Below, piece after piece: positions 7,226 through 11,650 of a stretch of DNA of 11,650 nucleotides. The notes beneath the pieces were generated by a model. It worked only from the letters and a program-made list of their open reading frames with translations, did no database searches and had not been told where the DNA came from. The stretch spans positions 1 to 11,650 of the forward strand of contig CAADYJ010000060.1 in NCBI GenBank assembly GCA_900753245.1. Direction: 5' to 3'. The stretch is from Clostridia bacterium. Lineage in GTDB: Bacteria > Bacillota > Clostridia > TANB77 > CAG-508. The translations under genes and the position numbers were made by a program. Each line of letters opens with the position of its first letter. The stretch's first letter is position 1.

Positions 7226-7256
7226 TACCCCAAAAGTACCTGGCCCTTTTGGGGTA
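7226..7256. repeat. 31-bp palindromic element, copy B, inverted relative to copy A
   Basis: The arms are the same as in copy A (7226-7236 and 7246-7256), with the centre tacctggcc, which is the reverse complement of the copy A centre. The 31 bp are therefore an exact inverted copy. Its right end abuts and shares a base with the rpsO terminator stem. Together the two copies bound a 205-bp segment (7052-7256). I see no target-site duplication outside it. Confidence 0.85.
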
Positions 7257-7296
7257 AAAAGGACGTTTCACTTTTATTTAGCAAAACGTCCTTTTT
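7256..7296 (-). terminator. Intrinsic terminator of rpsO
   Basis: A perfect 13-bp stem (7256-7268 with 7284-7296), GC-rich in its middle (ggacg/cgtcc), has a 15-nt loop and ends in a run of T on the minus strand. It lies 6 nt beyond the rpsO stop codon. The symmetrical A/T tails would allow function in both directions. Partial read-through here would supply pnp. Confidence 0.85.
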
Positions 7297-7302
7297 GATT
7301 AA

Positions 7303-7566
7303 TTATTTTCTTAATCCTAATTTTTCAACGATATCTCTGTATCTTTGAACATCTTTATCACTTAAATATTTAAGTAAGCTACGTCTTGCACCTACCATTT
7401 TTAAAAGACCTCTTCTTGAGTGATTGTCTTTTTTGTGTACTTTTAAGTGTTCTGTTAATTCATTAATTCTTTCTGTTAAAAGAGCTATTTGAACTTCTGG
7501 AGAACCAGTATCTTTTTCATCTCTTTTATAAGTATTAATGATTTCTTGTTTTCTTTCCTTTGTCAT
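7303..7566 (-). CDS. rpsO: 30S ribosomal protein S15
   Basis: This 87-residue protein (the usual length is 88-89) contains the conserved S15 blocks 'DTGSPEVQIALLTERINELTEHLKVHKKDNHSRRGLLKMVGARRSLLKYL'. It binds the central domain of 16S rRNA early in assembly of the small subunit. The ATG at 7566 is preceded by a very strong AGGAGGTG. It has its own promoter at 7665-7693 and a structured leader of about 90 nt, and it is followed by a strong terminator and then pnp. In many bacteria S15 represses its own translation by binding its leader, and the structure upstream fits such a scheme. Confidence 0.98.
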   Translation of the reverse strand: MTKERKQEIINTYKRDEKDTGSPEVQIALLTERINELTEHLKVHKKDNHSRRGLLKMVGARRSLLKYLSDKDVQRYRDIVEKLGLRK

Positions 7567-7594
7567 AAATTACACCTCCTATTTATTCTATTTG

Positions 7595-7658
7595 CCTTAA
7601 ACTGAGTTTTAGTTTGGTGTGTTAACCCTAAAACCAAGTATAAGGTATTTTCCTTAGC
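7595..7658 (-). promoter_or_regulatory. Structured rpsO leader, candidate S15 autoregulatory element
   Basis: On the minus strand a long imperfect hairpin forms by pairing 7641-7645, 7637-7639 and 7628-7634 with 7595-7599, 7601-7603 and 7606-7612. That gives 15 Watson-Crick pairs plus one G-U, interrupted by small mismatches, with a 15-nt loop. A competing 4-bp hairpin uses CCTT (7642-7645) with AAGG (7652-7655), so two alternative folds are possible. The leader sits between the rpsO promoter and its ribosome binding site, where S15 leaders are found in other bacteria. S15 leader structures differ between phyla, and I cannot assign this one to a known class. Confidence 0.5.
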
Positions 7659-7664
7659 TTTCTT

Positions 7665-7693
7665 ATAATATCATATTTTTATCATTAAATCAA
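7665..7693 (-). promoter_or_regulatory. Sigma-A promoter for rpsO
   Basis: On the minus strand there is TTGATT (7688-7693), a 17-nt spacer, and TATTAT (7665-7670). A TG one base upstream of the -10 makes it an extended -10. Transcription should start near 7658, giving a leader of about 92 nt. The -35 box is only 23 nt from the murD2 stop codon, and no terminator lies between them, so read-through from murL-murD2 into rpsO is possible. Confidence 0.8.
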
Positions 7694-7716
7694 GCTTTTT
7701 GTAAAATTTTGAACTT

Positions 7717-9069
7717 TTATTTTTCTGCTACTAACTTTTTAAACAAATCTCCTTTTTCTTCAAAATTTTTGAAAAATCCATAACTTGCTGCTGCTGGCGA
7801 TAATAGACATATTTTTTCTTTTGCTGTAACTTTTTTTGCTGTTTCTACCGCTTCTTCTAATGTTTCTACTATATATTTATTTTTATTTTCTAACTTTTTA
7901 GCAATATCATGTCCTGTTTTTGGCATGCATATTATGTTGTTTACATTACAACTGTTTAAGTATTTTATAAATTCTCCGTAATCTATGCCTCTATCCATTC
8001 CTCCTATTATTAAAGTATCTACTTTTTTCAATGCTTTTATTGCTTCTATTGTTGCCATTGGTATAGTTGCTATACTATTGTCATAATAATATATATCATC
8101 ATATTTTCCAACTAATTCTAGTCTATGGTTTAATGTTTTAAATTCACTTATACTTTTTATCGTTTTGTTCAAATCTAATTTAAGTATTTCTGACACTCCT
8201 AAAACAAACATAATATTATTTAAATTATAATCTCCGACTAAATTTCTCGGTTCTTTTGAATTATATATAAACTTATTTTCAAAGTATACTTTTTCATCTT
8301 TTAATTTTATATCACTTGACTCTTTTCCTTTTAGACTAACTTTATATGTTTTTGCTTTATTTTCTTTTATAAATTTGTTTAGCATTTCATCATCTAAATT
8401 ATATATAAAATAATCGGTTTCTTTTTGATGTTTGAATATGTTACATTTTGCTTCTATATATTTTTCATAAGATTCATAGTGGTCTAAGTGTTCTTCATAT
8501 ATATTTAATAGTATTGCTATATTAGGTGATAATTCCATATATTCTAATTGATGTGAAGACATTTCTAATACTAGTGTTATATCTTCTTTACTTGTTATTT
8601 CTTCTATAAAATCAAATACTGGCACTCCAATATTTCCTAAAAGCATTGTGTTTTTATTTTGATCCTTTAACATTTTATATATTAGTGAACTTGTTGTACT
8701 TTTTCCTTTAGTTCCTGTTACTCCTATTGTAAATACGTTAAAAAATTCCAATAATAATTCTAATTGAGATTTTATTTTTGAATAAAATTCTGTTGTGTCT
8801 ATTCCTACAAATGATATTCCTGGCGACTTCATTATTAAGTCATAATCTTTTAAGTTTTCTAAATAGTTTTCTCCACTAATGCATACTGTATTTATATCTT
8901 CTTTTAAATAATCATAATTTTCTTCAAATTTATCTTTTCTATCTGCTATATATAATTTTTGATTTTTTAAATACTTTCTTATTAATTTATATGTTGATTG
9001 TCCTTCTCTTCCAAATCCTAAAATAAGTATTTTTTTATCTGTAAAATATTTTATTAAATCATTAATCAC
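7717..9069 (-). CDS. murD2: MurD2-type ligase: UDP-MurNAc-L-Ala--L-glutamate ligase (MurD family)
   Basis: This 450-residue Mur ligase has an N-terminal Rossmann domain (ILILGFGREG, 14-23) and the ATP loop GVTGTKGKST (116-125). The equivalent of the carbamylated lysine lies near Lys208, and NHRLE is at 314-318. The C-terminal domain has 'LLSPAAASYGFFKNFEEKG' (422-440). Canonical MurD has DSKATN where this protein has DNSIATIP (330-337), and SPACAS where this has SPAAAS. To my recollection these changes mark the MurD2 branch, which adds L-Glu rather than D-Glu. Overlap with murL strongly supports that reading. Translation must start at the GTG at 9069: an in-frame TAG directly precedes it, the next in-frame ATG is at residue 80, and AGAGG (9078-9083) is well placed. 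The 8-nt overlap with murL suggests translational coupling. The alternative is an ordinary MurD with divergent motifs. Confidence 0.85.
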   Translation of the reverse strand: MINDLIKYFTDKKILILGFGREGQSTYKLIRKYLKNQKLYIADRKDKFEENYDYLKEDINTVCISGENYLENLKDYDLIMKSPGISFVGIDTTEFYSKIKSQLELLLEFFNVFTIGVTGTKGKSTTSSLIYKMLKDQNKNTMLLGNIGVPVFDFIEEITSKEDITLVLEMSSHQLEYMELSPNIAILLNIYEEHLDHYESYEKYIEAKCNIFKHQKETDYFIYNLDDEMLNKFIKENKAKTYKVSLKGKESSDIKLKDEKVYFENKFIYNSKEPRNLVGDYNLNNIMFVLGVSEILKLDLNKTIKSISEFKTLNHRLELVGKYDDIYYYDNSIATIPMATIEAIKALKKVDTLIIGGMDRGIDYGEFIKYLNSCNVNNIICMPKTGHDIAKKLENKNKYIVETLEEAVETAKKVTAKEKICLLSPAAASYGFFKNFEEKGDLFKKLVAEK

Positions 9070-10444
9070 CTAAAAATACCTCTTTTCTTAATATTTCATT
9101 TTGCTCTTTTGTTAAGTTATTTTCTTCATTATATCTTTTGGTTATATCATTTTTTGTATCTACTAAATTATAATTTTCTTTATAATATTTTAATAAATAT
9201 GGTAGTTTTTCTTTTTTATTTTCTAAATTTTCTATAGTTTTACTTATAGCGAAATTCACTTCTTCAAAAGTTCCTACACAGTCAAATGGTTTTGTTTCTC
9301 CATTTCCTGTTAGTTCCAAGAATGTTTTTAATAATTCTTTATTTTCAAACATATCTTCCCCGAAAATTTTAACTAATTTTTCTTTATATAAATATGGACT
9401 TAATATTGTATATGCAAATAAACATTTTGCACAATTACAGCACCATTTCCACTCTTTTCCTTTGCTTCCCACGTTACAACTCTTAAATACTAAATGATAT
9501 TTTTCTTGTCTTGAAAATATTTTAGCTATTTGTAATTCATTTAAAGGTCTTAAAAAACTAAAATATTTTACAGGTGCTTTTAAATATTTATTTGCGTATT
9601 TTTCAAAATCGCATTCAAATTCAAAGCTTTTTGAGTATTGGTGATTTATTTTTTTTCCTAATACATTTGATTCATTTGCACTATTCTCATTAGACAATGC
9701 TATATATTTTTTTGATAATAGATATGCTATAAAATAAGAAACATATGCTAGCATTGCTGAAAAAGGTGTGTGTCCATTAATAAATCCTTTTTGGTTTAAA
9801 TCTATCAAGTTTTTATCTATTGTCCTATATACTTCTATTATGTTTTCGTTTTCAAATCCTGCTATCTTTGCACATTCTAAAGTTACAGGTTTTGGATTTA
9901 TAATTAGACAATAGTCTTTTTTTCTATCAACTTTTAAAGTTTCTAATGTAACTACAGAGTCTTTTCCACCGCCAATTGGTATAATATACCCTTCTGATTG
10001 TTCTTGTATTTCTTCGTACTCTAATTTATTTTCTTTTTCTAAACATGTAATTTGCATAAATTCTTCTATATTTGTTTCTATATTATTTGTAAAAAATAGT
10101 TCTCCTAATCCATAAAAATATAGTTTTTTCCACCATGCAATTTGTTCTTCATTTAGGTAACCACATTTTATTATAACTCTTGGTGAGCATGTGCTTTTCC
10201 AATAGCTTACTAATTCAATTAAACCTATATGAAATACCATATTTTGAACATATTTAGTTTCTATGTTTTTTAATTTTAGATTTTTCTTCAAAATTTTTAA
10301 TTTAGGATTAAATTTAGTAAGTCCTGGTATTTCAAATTCATATTCTATATGTATTGCTTCTTCATCTTGATTTATTAAATAACTATTATAGTAAAATTCT
10401 TTATACATTTCTCTATATTGTTTAAATTGTTTTGTCTTATCCAT
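9062..10444 (-). CDS. murL: UDP-MurNAc-L-Ala-L-Glu epimerase (MurL)
   Basis: This 460-residue cytoplasmic protein has a PP-loop-type ATP site, PIGGGKDS (156-163). NGHTPFSA (223-230), SNENSANESN (251-260), and a cysteine cluster C323 / CCNCAKC (335-341) follow, with another Cys in KPFDCVGTFEEV. This is the pattern of MurL, first described in Xanthomonas. MurL uses ATP to activate the terminal L-Glu of UDP-MurNAc-L-Ala-L-Glu and invert it to D-Glu, so free D-Glu from MurI is not needed. The adjacent overlapping MurD2-type ligase makes its substrate. The ATG at 10444 follows AAAGGAAG. Two good promoters lie upstream. No metal site is proven, though the cysteines could bind zinc or be catalytic. 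Whether this organism also has murI and a second murD is not visible here. Confidence 0.88.
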   Translation of the reverse strand: MDKTKQFKQYREMYKEFYYNSYLINQDEEAIHIEYEFEIPGLTKFNPKLKILKKNLKLKNIETKYVQNMVFHIGLIELVSYWKSTCSPRVIIKCGYLNEEQIAWWKKLYFYGLGELFFTNNIETNIEEFMQITCLEKENKLEYEEIQEQSEGYIIPIGGGKDSVVTLETLKVDRKKDYCLIINPKPVTLECAKIAGFENENIIEVYRTIDKNLIDLNQKGFINGHTPFSAMLAYVSYFIAYLLSKKYIALSNENSANESNVLGKKINHQYSKSFEFECDFEKYANKYLKAPVKYFSFLRPLNELQIAKIFSRQEKYHLVFKSCNVGSKGKEWKWCCNCAKCLFAYTILSPYLYKEKLVKIFGEDMFENKELLKTFLELTGNGETKPFDCVGTFEEVNFAISKTIENLENKKEKLPYLLKYYKENYNLVDTKNDITKRYNEENNLTKEQNEILRKEVFLGD

Positions 10445-10517
10445 AGTTATTCTTCCTTTCTCTTTATTATATTTTGCTCATTTACTCTCTATTATTATTA
10501 TATATTGATTCATGTAT

Positions 10518-10546
10518 AATATAACATAAATGTTTGTATCCTTCAA
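10518..10546 (-). promoter_or_regulatory. Proximal promoter of murL-murD2
   Basis: On the minus strand there is TTGAAG (10541-10546), a 17-nt spacer, and TATATT (10518-10523), with TGT directly before the -10 (extended -10). It lies about 74 nt above the murL ATG. Confidence 0.7.
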
Positions 10547-10554
10547 GTTTTTTG

Positions 10555-10583
10555 TTAATATATGCTATCATTGTATGTGTCAA
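10555..10583 (-). promoter_or_regulatory. Distal promoter of murL, possibly with an IS-derived -35
   Basis: On the minus strand there is a perfect TTGACA (10578-10583), a 17-nt spacer, and TATTAA (10555-10560). The TTGACA lies about 105 nt beyond the transposase stop codon and points out toward murL, where the end of the insertion sequence is expected. The exact IS boundary cannot be set because the other end lies outside the window. Confidence 0.6.
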
Positions 10584-11650
10584 GTAAATGTAGGCAATTT
10601 TTTTATTTTTTTCTAATCCTTCAATATCAATTGCTTAAACACTTTTATTATTTTTAAGTTCACTTAATAAAACATAGCATTTTTATTTTTAAAAACTACA
10701 TCTCATCTCTGAAAACTCTTTCATTTTCATTATTTCTTTTATCCAATTTGAATTTACTATTATATTTTTTATTGGTTTATTTTCTTCTGTTTCTATTCTA
10801 TTAGACCTATGTTGTCTGTTTAATTTTACATCATTTTCTATTTCTTTAATCCAATCTTCAACACTTGTATCTATTGGTATTGGCGTCTCTAATTCATCTA
10901 TTTTAAATTTTTCACTTAATACACAAACTTTACTTAATGCATTTGCTCCATATATGCTAAATGCTTTTCTTCCACTACAAAATCTTTTCTTTAACTTACT
11001 AAAAATTTGACTTTCTTGTGTTCCCATATTTCTATATTCAATTCCCTCTGGTGCTTCTGGCACTTCTACTATATCTTGATATCTTTCTAAGTCTCCACTT
11101 AAATAACTTTCTAATTTGTTTAATTTTTTTACTGCTTGATATTCTCCTTCTAATTCATATTTTAATCCATCTATGGCTGACTGTATCTTATGAAATTGTT
11201 TTTTATTTATTAGTTCTGTAAATATATTTCTATATTCTTTTGGCACATCTCTTACTATTTCTTGCATTATATGGAATTGGTCTTTTTGATATATTCCACC
11301 TTTCACTGTTATTCCTTTTGTCCATTTTGCTCCATCTCCATTTGTTACCCTTAATTTTATTTTACTTTCATCATATTGACTAAATACTCTTGCATCTCTT
11401 AATTTTGCTATTTCTTTTGGTTTCATTATTCCTGCTATGTATTGTTTATTTACTAAACTGTGTCTTGGATCATCTTTTTTCCATCCTTCATACATTACAT
11501 GCAATTTAAGTTCTGTTTTTATTTTCATCTTTGTATTAAATTCTTTATTCTCTTTTTCTGCTTTCTTTTTATTTTTTTCTAATCTTTCTTTTCTATCTTT
11601 TCCTTGTAAATTTATCCATAATCCATCTGCTTCTTCAAATAATGCTGTTA
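10578..11650 (-). mobile_element. Partial ISLre2-family insertion sequence (3' part)
   Basis: The region holds the 3' part of a UPF0236/ISLre2-type transposase gene and about 110 nt of noncoding AT-rich DNA beyond its stop codon. That noncoding stretch includes an 8-bp AT inverted repeat (10643-10650 with 10665-10672) and a TTGACA-containing end. The left boundary given is an estimate. The right part of the element lies outside the window, so terminal repeats and target duplication cannot be compared. Confidence 0.5.
10689..11650 (-). CDS. ISLre2/UPF0236-family transposase, 5' part beyond the window
   Basis: The reading frame stays open to the right edge, so the gene is incomplete here. At least 319 codons are visible (first full codon 11646-11648). 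An ATG at 11528 is internal, because the residues before it belong to the family: 'TALFEEADGLWINLQGKD' carries the first catalytic-type Asp, followed by a Lys-rich linker. The continuing 'LHVMYEGWKK', 'LVNKQYIAG', 'NGDGAKW' (second Asp, codon 11334-11336) and 'KDQFHIMQEI' are typical of UPF0236/ISLre2 transposases. The C-terminal 'GTQESQIFSKLKKRF' and 'IYGANALSKV' match as well. It would cut and join IS ends with a DDE-type site. The visible part has no frameshift or stop, so it may be functional. It lies upstream of murL on the same strand. Confidence 0.85.
   Translation of the reverse strand, partial: TALFEEADGLWINLQGKDRKERLEKNKKKAEKENKEFNTKMKIKTELKLHVMYEGWKKDDPRHSLVNKQYIAGIMKPKEIAKLRDARVFSQYDESKIKLRVTNGDGAKWTKGITVKGGIYQKDQFHIMQEIVRDVPKEYRNIFTELINKKQFHKIQSAIDGLKYELEGEYQAVKKLNKLESYLSGDLERYQDIVEVPEAPEGIEYRNMGTQESQIFSKLKKRFCSGRKAFSIYGANALSKVCVLSEKFKIDELETPIPIDTSVEDWIKEIENDVKLNRQHRSNRIETEENKPIKNIIVNSNWIKEIMKMKEFSEMRCSF

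Noticed and set aside
7694..7716. Terminator between murD2 and rpsO
   Set aside because: Only a short aaaatttt palindrome is present. Nothing with a real stem and U-run can be seen.
10643..10672. 8-bp AT-only inverted repeat after the transposase stop as a terminator
   Set aside because: The stem is short and has no GC pairs, and no U-run follows. Such pairs arise by chance in DNA this AT-rich.
10689..11528. A complete 279-residue gene starting at the ATG at 11528
   Set aside because: The frame is open to the window edge, and the upstream residues (EEADGLWINLQ) belong to the transposase family, so this is an internal Met of a longer gene.
1..11650. CRISPR array, tRNA or rRNA genes
   Set aside because: No regularly spaced direct repeats and no cloverleaf or rRNA-like conserved stretches were seen on either strand.

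Overview
The window looks like a chromosomal segment of a very AT-rich, low-GC Gram-positive bacterium, most likely an uncultured gut-type member of the Clostridia/Firmicutes. This rests on the strong AAGGAG-type ribosome binding sites, consensus sigma-A promoters with extended -10 boxes, the rpsO-pnp pairing and the protein families present. Almost everything is on the minus strand. The exception is a two-gene plus-strand island that encodes a Fic toxin and its antitoxin.

From left to right: (1) 1-61 holds a palindromic repeat cut by the window edge. (2) 62-2415 is a minus-strand operon: a GT39-type membrane glycosyltransferase followed by a P-loop ATPase fused to an Asp23/Gls24-like domain. 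(3) 2416-2596 is a divergent promoter region. (4) 2597-3503 is a VbhA-like antitoxin overlapping a Fic enzyme. The Fic motif is HPFRDGNTRTTL, which lacks the second arginine. The antitoxin lacks the matching inhibitory glutamate. A shared bidirectional terminator (3505-3545) separates fic from the next gene. (5) 3548-4777 is a processive GT2 glycosyltransferase with its own promoter. (6) 4921-7566 is rpsO-pnp (ribosomal protein S15 and polynucleotide phosphorylase). The intergenic region carries two 31-bp palindromic elements in exactly opposite orientation, and the rpsO leader can form a long hairpin. (7) 7717-10444 is an overlapping murL-murD2 pair. It predicts the alternative peptidoglycan route in which L-Glu is ligated to UDP-MurNAc-L-Ala and then epimerised to D-Glu on the nucleotide precursor. 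(8) 10689-11650 is the C-terminal two thirds of an ISLre2/UPF0236-type transposase that runs off the right edge. The sequence beyond its stop codon carries a consensus TTGACA box that points at murL.

Cell-envelope work dominates: two membrane glycosyltransferases, the muropeptide ligase/epimerase pair and an Asp23-like protein. It is interleaved with translation and RNA-decay housekeeping genes and with mobile or selfish items (Fic module, IS, palindromic repeats). The points most worth following up are the Fic/antitoxin pair with matched losses in the inhibitory contact, the MurD2-MurL module with a possible IS-derived promoter, the rpsO leader, and the inverted palindromes around the pnp leader.
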